A DNA stretch of 45,608 nt from Erythrobacteraceae bacterium (GCA_024642545.1 JAHEAW010000002.1:1-45608); one strand, 5' to 3'. Counted from the first letter of the stretch, positions 9,762 to 18,677 are shown. The notes: generated by a model from the sequence alone, not told the origin. A program made the numbers and translations.

Positions 9762-9790
9762 GGGCCGCTCCGAAGGGGGCGGCCCTTTTT
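9762..9790 (+). terminator. Rho-independent terminator after the permease gene
   Basis: The arms GGGCCGCTCC and GGGGCGGCCC form a 10-bp stem (one G-T pair) around a GAAG loop, followed directly by five T residues. It lies 15 bases past the permease stop and separates that gene from the SOS cassette. Confidence 0.9.
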
Positions 9791-9803
9791 GTTTCAGAGT
9801 GAA

Positions 9804-9832
9804 TTGCGAATCACTGAAGAATAGAACATAAG
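9804..9832 (+). promoter_or_regulatory. Candidate sigma-70 promoter for imuA
   Basis: TTGCGA (9804-9809) and CATAAG (9827-9832) are spaced by 17 bases and each match the consensus at four of six positions. The LexA box covers the -10 element. If this is the promoter, transcription would start at about 9838-9841, essentially at the imuA ATG. This is inferred from spacing only. Confidence 0.4.
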
Positions 9833-9838
9833 AGGAAC
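9824..9838 (+). promoter_or_regulatory. LexA operator (alphaproteobacterial SOS box) of imuA-imuB-dnaE2
   Basis: GAACATAAGAGGAAC is an exact match to the direct-repeat alphaproteobacterial LexA site GAAC-N7-GAAC (GTTC-N7-GTTC on the other strand). It ends two bases before the imuA start codon and includes the purine-rich AGAGGA that would serve as ribosome-binding site. The position fits direct LexA repression of the cassette, as is known for imuA-imuB-dnaE2 in other alphaproteobacteria. Confidence 0.88.
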
Positions 9839-9840
9839 AT

Positions 9841-10647
9841 ATGCGATGTTCCCTTCCTCAGACTAATGCAATTTCTGGTGCTACTGCGACGGCTTCCGCA
9901 GGTGCTGTGCGCTTGTCGGCCTTGGGCCCTTCAGCAATCTGGCAGCCTGGACTTGCACCTGCGTACCATAATGAAATCTTTGCAGCTTCACGCGATGGCA
10001 GCGGCGCGGGGGCGGCACTGGCACTGGCGCTGGATGCACTGCGCGGCATGGAGCGCGGGCCGCTAGCTGAAACGGCGGACCAGCGCGCCGTGCTATGGGT
10101 GCAAGACCGCGCAAGCGTGCGCTTGACCGGGCGGCCCTATCGCCCGGGTCTGCCTGCCGATTTGCAGCACCGGTTGATCCATGTGGTGGCCGACAAGGCA
10201 GAAGACATGCTGTTTGCGCTGGAAGAAGGGCTGCGCTGCCGTGATTTTGCCTGTGTGATCGGGGAACTGGCGGGCAATCCGAAAGCGTTCAACTTCACAG
10301 CCTCGCGCCGTCTCAGCACAGCAGCGCAGCATCATAACGTGCCTCTGTGGCTGGTGCGGATCGATGCGACACATGACCTTTCTTCGGCCCGGATGCGGTG
10401 GGACATAGGCTGCGCCCCGTCACCGCCGCCGCGCTGGAATGCATCAGCGCCGGGCGCGCCAAGCTGGCGTGCCAGCCTTTTTCGTTCGCGCAGCCATGCA
10501 GCAGGAGAATGGATTTTGCGTGATGACCAAGCCGGACTTACCGCCTTCAGACCCCGCAGTATCGCCAATGAAAATGATCACCCCCCCGCGCCGGATTCTG
10601 TCGATCTGGCTCTCACGACTGTCGGTCGAGCGTTGGCGGCTCTGTAA
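9841..10647 (+). CDS. imuA: ImuA-type SOS mutagenesis protein
   Basis: First gene of the LexA-controlled imuA-imuB-dnaE2 cassette that supports damage-induced mutagenesis and translesion synthesis. ImuA proteins are distant RecA/SulA-like proteins. Here the core from NEIFAASRDGSGAGAALALALDAL through AVLWVQDRASVRLTGRPYRPGL and CVIGELAGNPKAFNFTASRRLSTAA resembles the ImuA family. A regular Walker A motif is not seen. The length of 268 residues is usual or slightly long. The last 25 or so residues are encoded over the beginning of imuB in another frame and are likely poorly conserved. The ATG at 9841 lies just behind the SOS box. Naming rests on both protein similarity and cassette context. Confidence 0.88.
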   Translation: MRCSLPQTNAISGATATASAGAVRLSALGPSAIWQPGLAPAYHNEIFAASRDGSGAGAALALALDALRGMERGPLAETADQRAVLWVQDRASVRLTGRPYRPGLPADLQHRLIHVVADKAEDMLFALEEGLRCRDFACVIGELAGNPKAFNFTASRRLSTAAQHHNVPLWLVRIDATHDLSSARMRWDIGCAPSPPPRWNASAPGAPSWRASLFRSRSHAAGEWILRDDQAGLTAFRPRSIANENDHPPAPDSVDLALTTVGRALAAL

Positions 10648-12148
10648 CGCGGTTACGCCAGGGCAGGGGGCAGATGCCGCGCCGCTCGCCTTAATCAGCG
10701 AAACCGCGCATGGTCCGCGGATCGATACTGTCAATGATGCTGGTCTGGCGGCAGGCGCGCGTGCAGGCATGATGCTCGCCGATGCGCGGACATTGTGCCC
10801 GTCGCTGGCGGTTGCTCCGTCTGATCCGGCAGGCGACCTTGCCTTGCTGGAAAAGCTTGCCCTATGGGCGCAGCGCTGGGGGCCGTGGTCCGCAACCGAT
10901 GCGCCCGATGGCTTGCTGGTCGATATCAGCGCGGTGGCGCATTTGTTTGGCGGGGAGGAACGGCTGCTGAGTGACGTTACGGCGGCTTTTGCCCGGCGCG
11001 GCTTTACTGTTGGGATAGCGGCGGCCCCTACGGCAGGGGCGGCCTGGGCGCTGTCGCATTATGCACCGCCAGGAACAATTTTGAGTGCCAATGATGATCC
11101 GCTGGCGCGATTGTCCGACCTGCCTGTGGCGGCGCTGCGGCTTGATAATGATGTGCTTACCGTGTTGCGCCGTCTGGGCCTCAAGCGGCTCAGGGATCTG
11201 ACTGGCAGATTTGATGACAAGGCGGGCCGCGATGCCTTGCACCGCCGGTTCCGCAATCGCCGTTCGCCTGCTGGCAATCCGTTGGTGCGAATGGACCAGT
11301 TGCTCGGTCACGTTCCTGAACCTTTGCTGCCGGTGATCCGGCAACACGCACCGCTGGTTCAGCGCCGTCTGCTTGAACCGATCCGCCACCGCGCGCTGCT
11401 GGGTCAGGTGGTGGTGGACCTTGCCGCAGAGATGGCACGGCTGCTGGAAGGCAAGGCGCTGGGTGCGCGGCGGTTAGAATTGGGCCTGTGGCGGGTCGAT
11501 GGTGAAGTGGTGCTGCGCACTCTTGAACTCAGCGCTGCCACGCGTGACCCGGCGCATATATGCCGTCTGTTCGCTGCCAGGCTGGACGATGTCGATGCCG
11601 GTTTCGGGATTGAAAGCGTGCGGCTGCGCACCAGTTGGGCAGAACCGCTAGCGCTGGCGCAAGATGATATCGAAGCTGCGGCGCAGGCCCAGGGGACTTC
11701 GCTTGCTGCTTGTATTGACCGGCTATCGGTCCGGCTTGGTGCGCAGGCAATCCGCCGTCCGGTGCCTTATGCAAGCCATATTCCCGAGCGCGCTCAGCGT
11801 TGGTACCCGCCGCTGGAGCCAGAACCGCCCAGCCAGGGCCAGCTCGCTTTCCATGCCCGCCCGCTCAAGCTGCTCGACCGGGCAGAACAGATCGCAGTGC
11901 TTTATGCCACGCCCGATGGTTTCCCCCGCAGTTTCCGTTGGCGCGGGCAAGTACACGACGTGACGCGAGTGGAGGGACCGGAACGGATCGCGCCCGAATG
12001 GTGGCGCGAACGCTCCATCGTGCGCCTGCGCGACTATTACCGGATCGAGGATGCACAAGGAGCCCGCTACTGGATCTACCGCTACGGTATTATCGGCGAT
12101 GGGCGGGGCGGCATGCCTGATTGGTATCTACAGGGATTGTGTGGGTAA
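10568..12148 (+). CDS. imuB: ImuB, Y-family polymerase homologue of the mutasome
   Basis: Catalytically inactive Y-family polymerase-like protein that, in the known system, bridges DnaE2 to the beta clamp. The conserved start region ILSIWLSRLSVERW is followed by a palm-like part with DGLLVDISAVAHLFGGE and a fingers/little-finger region (LKRLRDLTGRFDDKAGRDALHRRFRN). The paired acidic active-site residues of true Y-family polymerases are not visible, as expected for ImuB. The frame is open from 10439. ATGs at 10523, 10568 and 10574 are all possible; 10568 is chosen because homology begins just after it, although no good ribosome-binding site is seen. Any of these overlaps imuA by 74 bases or more, suggesting coupled translation. 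The protein is about 526 residues. Confidence 0.9.
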   Translation: MKMITPPRRILSIWLSRLSVERWRLCNAVTPGQGADAAPLALISETAHGPRIDTVNDAGLAAGARAGMMLADARTLCPSLAVAPSDPAGDLALLEKLALWAQRWGPWSATDAPDGLLVDISAVAHLFGGEERLLSDVTAAFARRGFTVGIAAAPTAGAAWALSHYAPPGTILSANDDPLARLSDLPVAALRLDNDVLTVLRRLGLKRLRDLTGRFDDKAGRDALHRRFRNRRSPAGNPLVRMDQLLGHVPEPLLPVIRQHAPLVQRRLLEPIRHRALLGQVVVDLAAEMARLLEGKALGARRLELGLWRVDGEVVLRTLELSAATRDPAHICRLFAARLDDVDAGFGIESVRLRTSWAEPLALAQDDIEAAAQAQGTSLAACIDRLSVRLGAQAIRRPVPYASHIPERAQRWYPPLEPEPPSQGQLAFHARPLKLLDRAEQIAVLYATPDGFPRSFRWRGQVHDVTRVEGPERIAPEWWRERSIVRLRDYYRIEDAQGARYWIYRYGIIGDGRGGMPDWYLQGLCG

Positions 12149-12150
12149 CT

Positions 12151-15100
12151 ATGCCCGAAGCTTCGCTTACACCTGAAAAACGCCGGATCGCGCCCGGCCC
12201 TGACCAGATCGAGCCGCCGCCGCGTGCACCCTTTGTCGAATTGGGGCTGATGAGCTGCTTCAGCTTCCTGCGTGGAGCTTCCGATGCGGTGGATCTGGTG
12301 CTGCGCGCCCGGCAGCTGGGCTATGATGCGCTGGGTATCGCTGATGCCAACTCCCTGGCTGGAGTGGTGCGGGTGCATGGGGAAGCGCAAACGCTCAAAT
12401 TGCGCCCAGTGATCGGGTGTCGGATCGAAACCACCGAGGGTCTGGCTTTCCTCGCTTATCCGCGTGATCGCGCCGCTTATGGGCGGCTGTGCCGGCTGAT
12501 TTCTGCCGGGCGGATGGCGACGCTGGAGGGGGAATGGCAGGAAAAGGGCTGTTGCGACATTTCGCTGGCGATGCTGGCAGACCATGCAGACGCTGTGCAA
12601 CTGGTGCTGGTGCCGCCCTGTGATCTGGCCGCCCACTTCACGATCGAAGCTGACAGCAATGTTGTGCCTTTGCACACAGGCGAAGGGACCAGGTCACTCA
12701 AGAGTGCGCCATTTGAGGAATTGCTACCCGGTATTGCGGCGTATCTGCCAAGCCTGCGCCATATCGCGGCCAGCTATCTCTACACCGGCGATGATATTGC
12801 CCGGATCGAGCGCCTCGATGCGCTGGCAAAAAGGAATGGGCTGGGGCTGCTGGCCACCAATGATGTGCATTATGCCGCGCCTGACAAGCGCCCGCTACAG
12901 GACGTAATGACGGCGATCCGCCATAAGACCACTGTCGCGCGCGCCGGGTATTTGCTGCACGGCAATGGTGAACGCTATCTCAAATCGCCGGAGGAGATGG
13001 TGAAATTGTTCGCCCGCTGGCCGCATGCCATCGCTGCCGCGCGCGAGGTTGCAGATAGCTGCTGCTTCAGTCTGGACGAATTGCGCTATGAATATCCAGA
13101 GGAAATCTATCCCGCTGGCCAGTCCCCGCAGCAATATCTTGAGCAGCAGACGTGGCAGGGGGCGCAGTCGCGCTATCCCGAAGGGGTGCCCGAAAGCGTC
13201 CGCGATACCTTGCAGCGCGAACTGGCGCTGATCGCGAAGCTCGATCTGGCGCGCTATTTCCTGACGATCAAGGATATCGTCGATTTTGCGCGCCACGGTG
13301 TGGATCCCCCGATCCTGTGTCAGGGGCGCGGCAGCGCGGCCAATTCAGCGGTATGTTATTGCCTTGAGATAACCTCGGTCGATCCGGCCAGACATGCGCT
13401 GCTGTTCGACCGGTTCATTTCCGAAGAACGCAAGGAGCCGCCCGATATCGATGTCGATTTCGAACACGAACGGCGCGAAGAGGTGATCCAGTATATCTAC
13501 CGCCGTTATGGCCGCCACCGTGCCGGGCTATGCGCCACGGTGATCCATTACCGGCCGCGCATGGCAATCCGCGAAGTGGGCAAGGCAATGGGGCTGAGCG
13601 AGGATAGCACCAGCGCGCTCGCACGGACTGTGTGGGGCAGTTACGGGCGCGAGATTGGTGAGGCGCATGTTGCCGAAACGGGGATGGACCTCGGCGATCC
13701 GCATTTGCGACGAGTGCTTAACCTCGCCGGCCAGATGATTGGTATGCCGCGTCATTTGTCGCAGCATGTTGGCGGGTTCATCCTGACCGAGAGCGCGCTC
13801 ACCGAAACGGTGCCGATCGGCAATGGTGCAATGCCCGATCGGACCTTCATCGAATGGGACAAGGACGACATCGATACGCTTGGCATTCTCAAGGTCGATG
13901 TGCTCGCGCTGGGGATGCTGACTTGTATCAGGAAGTGCCTCGATCTGCTTGAAAACCATCATCAAAGATGGCTGACACTGGCCAGCGTCCCGCGTGAGGA
14001 CCCGGAAACTTATGCGATGCTGCGCAAGGGCGATTCGCTGGGGGTGTTTCAGGTTGAAAGCCGCGCACAGATGAACATGTTGCCGCGCCTGCGCCCGCGT
14101 GAATTCTATGATTTGGTGATCCAGGTGGCGATTGTGCGGCCCGGCCCGATCCAGGGCGATATGGTTCACCCTTATCTGAAACGGCGGCGCGGGGAGGAAC
14201 GGGTGGAAATTCCCGCTCCCGGCCCGGCGCATGGTCCGCCGGATGAACTTTCGAGCATTCTGGGGCGGACGTTGGGCGTGCCGATCTTTCAGGAACAGGC
14301 GATGAAGATTGCGCTCGATGCAGCGCGCTTTTCCAGCCTTGAGGCTAATCGGCTGCGCAAGGCGATGGCGACTTTCCGCAGCCGGGGCATGGTCGATGAA
14401 TTGCAGGACATGATGGTCGAGCGGATGGTGGCGCGCGGTTATGACCGCGACTTTGCGCAGCGCTGTTTCAACCAGATCCGCGGGTTTGGCGAATATGGTT
14501 TTCCTGAAAGCCACGCTGCCAGCTTTGCCCATCTGGTCTATGTTTCAAGCTGGCTCAAATGCCATTTCCCGGCGGCCTTTGCCTGTGCGCTGCTCAATTC
14601 GCAGCCGATGGGATTCTATGCTCCGGCGCAAATCGTGCGCGATGCGGCGGAACATGGGGTCACTGTGCGGCCGGTGGACGTCAATCATTCGACCTGGAAC
14701 TGCACGTTGGAGGACGGGGGGAAGCAGGGGCGCGGTATCGCGCTGCGCCTCGGCTTCCGACAAGTGGACGGTTTGCCGGAACATATTGCCGCCCGGTTGG
14801 TGGCGGTGCGCGCCGTGCATGGGCATTTTGACAGCGTGGCGTCACTGCGTGACCGCGCTCGCCTGCCGCCTGCTTATATCGAGCAACTCGCTGCGGCTGA
14901 TTGCTTCGGATCGCTCAGCTTGCCGCGCCGCCAGGCCTTATGGGATGCGCGTAGCCTGATTGCCGCGCCAGACTTGCCGCTGTTCAAATATAGCGGGGCG
15001 CGGGATGAAGGTGTTGAGGCAGAAGCGACGCATTTGCCCGCCATGCCTTTGTCAGAAGAGGTGGTGAGTGATTACCAGACACAGCGCCTCAGCCTGAAAG

Positions 15101-15594
15101 CCCATCCGCTGGCTTTTTTGCGCGCAAATCTGGGTGAGCGCGGTTTCGTGCGAGCCTGCGATCTGCGGGCCCGCAAGTTTCGATCAATGGTGAAGGTTGC
15201 AGGTGTGGTGCTGATCCGCCAGCGGCCAGGCAGCGCCAAGGGCGTATGCTTCATTACGCTGGAGGATGAAACGGGCACAGTAAACCTGGTGGTCTGGCCC
15301 GACCTGATGGAAAAGCAGCGCAAGGTAATCATGGGCGCACGGCTGATGGAGGTGCGCGGACGGGTCGAATATGACGACGAGGTGATCCACGTCATCGCTG
15401 CGCATCTGACCGATGCCACCGGTAATCTGCAGGCACTGTCAGATGACTTGCTGGAGCCAGAAATTGCCCGTGCAGACGAGGTGAGAAGGTCGCTGCAGGG
15501 GCGCAGGCCGGCGCATCATCGCGCTGAAGCCCAGCGTAGTGGTGGCCATCCGCGCAATGTACGGATCATCCCTAAATCACGCGATTTTCACTAA
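12151..15594 (+). CDS. dnaE2: Error-prone DNA polymerase III alpha subunit DnaE2 (ImuC)
   Basis: C-family DNA polymerase of 1147 residues that performs mutagenic lesion bypass with ImuA and ImuB. The N-terminal PHP domain starts at ELGLMSCFSFLRGASDAVDLV and GIADANSLAGVVR. The palm holds the catalytic Asp pair in PDIDVDFEHERREEVIQYI and the downstream LGILKVDVLALGML region. The tail has an OB fold (VKVAGVVLIRQRPGSAKGVCFITLEDETG). Its length of about 1150 fits DnaE2 and is shorter than replicative DnaE1. It begins two bases after the imuB stop with only a weak ribosome-binding site, so expression probably depends on read-through from imuB under LexA control. Its 3' end faces phoB across 27 bases. 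Confidence 0.95.
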   Translation: MPEASLTPEKRRIAPGPDQIEPPPRAPFVELGLMSCFSFLRGASDAVDLVLRARQLGYDALGIADANSLAGVVRVHGEAQTLKLRPVIGCRIETTEGLAFLAYPRDRAAYGRLCRLISAGRMATLEGEWQEKGCCDISLAMLADHADAVQLVLVPPCDLAAHFTIEADSNVVPLHTGEGTRSLKSAPFEELLPGIAAYLPSLRHIAASYLYTGDDIARIERLDALAKRNGLGLLATNDVHYAAPDKRPLQDVMTAIRHKTTVARAGYLLHGNGERYLKSPEEMVKLFARWPHAIAAAREVADSCCFSLDELRYEYPEEIYPAGQSPQQYLEQQTWQGAQSRYPEGVPESVRDTLQRELALIAKLDLARYFLTIKDIVDFARHGVDPPILCQGRGSAANSAVCYCLEITSVDPARHALLFDRFISEERKEPPDIDVDFEHERREEVIQYIYRRYGRHRAGLCATVIHYRPRMAIREVGKAMGLSEDSTSALARTVWGSYGREIGEAHVAETGMDLGDPHLRRVLNLAGQMIGMPRHLSQHVGGFILTESALTETVPIGNGAMPDRTFIEWDKDDIDTLGILKVDVLALGMLTCIRKCLDLLENHHQRWLTLASVPREDPETYAMLRKGDSLGVFQVESRAQMNMLPRLRPREFYDLVIQVAIVRPGPIQGDMVHPYLKRRRGEERVEIPAPGPAHGPPDELSSILGRTLGVPIFQEQAMKIALDAARFSSLEANRLRKAMATFRSRGMVDELQDMMVERMVARGYDRDFAQRCFNQIRGFGEYGFPESHAASFAHLVYVSSWLKCHFPAAFACALLNSQPMGFYAPAQIVRDAAEHGVTVRPVDVNHSTWNCTLEDGGKQGRGIALRLGFRQVDGLPEHIAARLVAVRAVHGHFDSVASLRDRARLPPAYIEQLAAADCFGSLSLPRRQALWDARSLIAAPDLPLFKYSGARDEGVEAEATHLPAMPLSEEVVSDYQTQRLSLKAHPLAFLRANLGERGFVRACDLRARKFRSMVKVAGVVLIRQRPGSAKGVCFITLEDETGTVNLVVWPDLMEKQRKVIMGARLMEVRGRVEYDDEVIHVIAAHLTDATGNLQALSDDLLEPEIARADEVRRSLQGRRPAHHRAEAQRSGGHPRNVRIIPKSRDFH

Positions 15595-15621
15595 ACAGGG
15601 CAGGGCGGCCCAGGAATCTGC

Positions 15622-16311
15622 CTAGACAGCTTCCATCGCATAGCCAGCGGACCGCACCGTACGGATCGGGTCTTTCGTCCCCTCGACCTCAATCGCCTTG
15701 CGCAAGCGGCGGATATGCACATCGACTGTGCGCAGTTCGATATCACTGCCGGTGCCCCAGACCCCGTCGAGCAGCTGGTTGCGTGAGAATACGCGGCCCG
15801 GGCTTTCCATGAAGAATTTGAGTAAACGGTACTCGGTCGGCCCGAGCTGTAATGCCTTATTCCGCCGATCCACCTTATGGCCGACCGGATCGAGCCGGAT
15901 ATCGCCGACCTCGATCGTTTCCCCTGCCAAGGCAGGCCGAATGCGCCGCATCACTGCCGCTACCCGCGCCAGCAATTCGCGCGGGCTGAAGGGCTTGGTC
16001 ATGTAATCATCTGCGCCCGTATCGAGCCCGCGAATCCGGTCGTCTTCGTTCTCGCGTGCGGTCAGCATGATAATCGGGACATGCGCTGTCGTCTTGTCGC
16101 GCCGGAGGCGGCGGCATACTTCGATCCCGCTGGTTCCTTCGATCATCCAGTCAAGGATGATCAGATCGGGTACTTCTTCTGCAGCCAATATCAGTGCTTC
16201 GTCACCATCAGCCGTGGCGCGGACATCATAGCCTTCATTCTCAAACCGGAATTCCAGCAATTCGGACAGTGCCGGATCATCTTCTACCAGAAGTAGCTTG
16301 GCTGCAGGCAT
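15622..16311 (-). CDS. phoB: Phosphate regulon response regulator PhoB
   Basis: OmpR/PhoB-type response regulator of 229 residues. The receiver domain contains VEDDPALSELLE with likely phospho-acceptor Asp54 (LIILDWMIEG) and the switch Lys in DYMTKPFSPRELLARV. The C-terminal winged helix includes LGPTEYRLLKFFMESPGRVFSR, DVHIRRLRKAIE and the closing TVRSAGYAME, as in PhoB. It follows phoU and phoR on the same strand, so a phoR-phoU-phoB transcript is likely. In the known pathway, phosphorylated PhoB activates phosphate-starvation genes at Pho boxes. No clear Pho box was recognised in this window. Confidence 0.93.
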   Translation of the reverse strand: MPAAKLLLVEDDPALSELLEFRFENEGYDVRATADGDEALILAAEEVPDLIILDWMIEGTSGIEVCRRLRRDKTTAHVPIIMLTARENEDDRIRGLDTGADDYMTKPFSPRELLARVAAVMRRIRPALAGETIEVGDIRLDPVGHKVDRRNKALQLGPTEYRLLKFFMESPGRVFSRNQLLDGVWGTGSDIELRTVDVHIRRLRKAIEVEGTKDPIRTVRSAGYAMEAV

Positions 16312-16406
16312 AAAAACGACTCGCTCTAGGAGGAATTTTACCCTCGCACGGGCAATGTTACACCTTCACGACAATCATATGACCCGTGCTGGAGAACCGG
16401 GCCGGT

Positions 16407-17075
16407 TCACCGATCTTCGTCGGGTGGATAATTGCCGGTTGCCGCGAAATGGACCATCTCGGCGACATTGGTTGCATGGTCACCAATCCGTTCCAGATTA
16501 CGGGCCACAAACAGAATTTGCGCAGCGCTCGAAATGGTCGCAGGATTTTCCACCATGAAGCTGACAACATTACGGAAAATGCTGTTGTAGAAGGCGTCTA
16601 CCTTGTTATCTGTGGCAATCACCTCGCGCGCCAGTACCGGGTCGCGCGCGGCATAGGCAGTCAGCACATCATGGACCATTTCCGCAGCGATTTCGCCCAT
16701 CGCCGGGAGCAAGGTCAGTGGCTCAAAATGTTTGCGCCCCTCGATCCGGTCAACGCGCTTGGCGATGTTCTTTGAATAATCACCGATCCGTTCAACCACC
16801 CCAGCGATTTTGAGCGCCGCAATCACTTCCCGCAGATCATCTGCCATCGGCGCACGCAAGGCGATGATCCGAACGGCCAGCTTGTCAACTTCAGCCTCCA
16901 GTACGTCGATTTTCTTGTCGCGTGCAACCACCCCTGCCGCCAGTTCCTCATCGCCATTGATCATGGCATCGAGCGCTTCCTGAATCGACATTTCTGCAAG
17001 ACCGCCCATTTCGGCGATCAGGCCGCGCAGCCGGGTAATGTCTTCGTCAAACGCTTTGACTGTATGCTCTGCCAT
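16407..17075 (-). CDS. phoU: Phosphate signalling accessory protein PhoU
   Basis: Cytoplasmic helical-bundle protein of 222 residues linking the Pst phosphate transporter to the PhoR kinase in the known system. The two PhoU repeats are visible: MGGLAEMSIQEALDAMINGDEELAAGVVARDKKIDVLE in the first half and EMVHDVLTAYAARDPVLAREVIATDNKVDAFYN in the second. The ending RNLERIGDHATNVAEMVHF is the typical metal-binding PhoU motif. The start MAEHTVKAFDED at 17075 is preferred over a longer open frame (to 17207) because PhoU proteins begin this way. It lies between phoR and phoB; pstSCAB genes, which often precede phoU, are absent here. Confidence 0.93.
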   Translation of the reverse strand: MAEHTVKAFDEDITRLRGLIAEMGGLAEMSIQEALDAMINGDEELAAGVVARDKKIDVLEAEVDKLAVRIIALRAPMADDLREVIAALKIAGVVERIGDYSKNIAKRVDRIEGRKHFEPLTLLPAMGEIAAEMVHDVLTAYAARDPVLAREVIATDNKVDAFYNSIFRNVVSFMVENPATISSAAQILFVARNLERIGDHATNVAEMVHFAATGNYPPDEDR

Positions 17076-17309
17076 TACCTGTACCGTCCCGTCATAATAT
17101 TTCCGGCCCATTTCCCGACCACAAGACATAATATGGCAGAAGTACGACCATATTCCACCAACTTTCCTGACCGCATGACGGGAATCTTTGCAGAGTTCAC
17201 CGCGCAACCAATACCGCGCACGCAGTGACCAGCATTTCGCTCTGCGCGCCTATTCGCAAAATATGTCCGTTTGACGAAATAGCTGTTGATGCGGAGCCAG
17301 ATCCTTATC

Positions 17310-18491
17310 CTAAGCGGAAAGGCTGATCGGCAACCTGATCTCAACCGTGGTTCCGCGCCCTAGTTCACTGGAAATATCCAGCAGCCCTCGGTGGCGCTCG
17401 ACAATATGTTTGACGATCGCAAGTCCCAATCCCGTGCCGCCATAGGCCCGGCTGCGTCCCGGATCAGTGCGATAAAAGCGCCGGGTAAGGAACGGCAAAT
17501 GTTCAGGCGCGATCCCTTCGCCCTGGTCAGTGACCCGCAGCCGCGCCCGGTTGGCTTCCGGCCGGTCGAGCGAGATGGATACAACTGCCCCCGGAGCCCC
17601 ATATTTCAGCGCGTTGTCGACCAGATTGCGAACCAATTGCTCAAGTTGGCGCTCATCGCCCTGAACAACCACATCTTCCGTGCAGTCGAAGGCAATCTGG
17701 GCATTTCTCTCCAATCCTGCCGCATCACGCGCGGCGGTTTCAATCAATTGCTTGAGTGCGACCTGCTCGTCCGGCTCCTCATGCTTTTCCGCCTCAACCC
17801 GGGATAGCGACATGAGATCGCTGACGAGGCTTTGCAGCCGCGTCGCCTCTGCCTGAATGGTATCAAGGAATTTCTTGCGAGTTGCTTGAGGAACCGAGTC
17901 TCCATCATCCTGCAGCGTTTCGACATAGCCAATGATCGATGCCAGCGGCGTGCGCAGTTCATGGCTGGCATTGGCGACAAAGTCTGTATGTGCACGGCTT
18001 ACTTGTGCCTCAGTTGTCTGGTTGACCAATTCGATGATCGCAAACCGCTCGTCCATCACCTGACGGTTCATCAGATAGATATCCTTGCGGCGGGCCAGAC
18101 CGTGGATCGTGGCGCTGCCGGGCCCGTCGCGCTGGAGCAAAGCAACCGCCTCAGGATGGCGGAAGGCGACCCGAACATCCTGGTCGATGATGTGATTGCC
18201 CAGTACGCGGCGCGCCGCCTCATTGGCGATCGACACCCGGTTACGGTTGGTCATCAGCAAAGGCGTGGATGAATGTTCGATCAATTCTGAAATCGACGCC
18301 TCGCTGAAGGCGCTCCTGCGCGGCGGCGGCGCAGCTGGCGGGGGGGTGACAGCGGCCAGTATCAGCGACCCTGACCAGACCACCAGCAGCACAAGGACGA
18401 GCCACGGATTGATGCCAGAGATGGCCATGACCCCGCAAGCGATCAGTGCGATCACCATAGCCAACCAGGGAATTGTGCGAGGCTCCTCCAT
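17310..18491 (-). CDS. phoR: Phosphate regulon sensor histidine kinase PhoR
   Basis: Membrane sensor kinase of about 393 residues. Two hydrophobic segments near the N-terminus (IPWLAMVIALIACGVMAI and PWLVLVLLVVWSGSLILAAV) are followed by a PAS-like domain (SISELIEHSSTPLLMTNRN), the HisKA box FVANASHELRTPLASIIGYVETL, the N-box LVRNLVDNALKYG and ATP-binding DQGEGIAPEHL and GTGLGLAIVKHIVERH. The order TM-PAS-HisKA-ATPase matches PhoR, and phoU and phoB follow. The ATG at 18491 is used; an upstream TTG at 18542 would add 17 residues without a ribosome-binding site. A 234-base gap separates it from phoU, where I see no gene and no convincing Pho box. Confidence 0.9.
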   Translation of the reverse strand: MEEPRTIPWLAMVIALIACGVMAISGINPWLVLVLLVVWSGSLILAAVTPPPAAPPPRRSAFSEASISELIEHSSTPLLMTNRNRVSIANEAARRVLGNHIIDQDVRVAFRHPEAVALLQRDGPGSATIHGLARRKDIYLMNRQVMDERFAIIELVNQTTEAQVSRAHTDFVANASHELRTPLASIIGYVETLQDDGDSVPQATRKKFLDTIQAEATRLQSLVSDLMSLSRVEAEKHEEPDEQVALKQLIETAARDAAGLERNAQIAFDCTEDVVVQGDERQLEQLVRNLVDNALKYGAPGAVVSISLDRPEANRARLRVTDQGEGIAPEHLPFLTRRFYRTDPGRSRAYGGTGLGLAIVKHIVERHRGLLDISSELGRGTTVEIRLPISLSA

Positions 18492-18602
18492 ATAGGAACC
18501 GACTAGCCGGTGAAGCGCGGCGGCGCCAGATTGAAAAGCCAAGCGGGAGGAAGCGATATGTCAGATATCGGAGCAAGCGTGTCCATCAACAGCCCGAACC
18601 GA

Positions 18603-18677
18603 TGGTGACCCCTACGGGAATCGAACCCGTGTTTCAGCCGTGAAAGGGCCGCGTCCTAACCGCTAGACGAAGGGGCC
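18603..18677 (-). tRNA. tRNA-Glu (anticodon UUC)
   Basis: Read on the minus strand it forms a full cloverleaf. The acceptor arms GGCCCCT and AGGGGTC are followed by discriminator A and an encoded CCA (18603-18605). The anticodon loop CTTTCAC, with stem CGGCC/GGCTG, gives anticodon TTC. The T-arm is ACGGG-TTCGATT-CCCGT. No other tRNA was seen in the window. Confidence 0.96.

Noticed and set aside
13528-14532. 334-residue open frame on the minus strand inside dnaE2
   Set aside because: It lies wholly within the conserved polymerase coding sequence, has a His/Arg-rich shadow-like composition and no recognisable domain; a typical antisense artefact of GC-rich coding.
17076-17309. Possible Pho box between phoR and phoU
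   Set aside because: Only a vague TCGTCAAACGGACAT-like stretch on the minus strand; it does not match two CTGTCAT-type half-sites with correct spacing.
17075-17344. 89-residue minus-strand ORF between phoU and phoR
   Set aside because: Mostly an out-of-frame read-through of the phoR end and gap, with no ribosome-binding site or recognisable feature.
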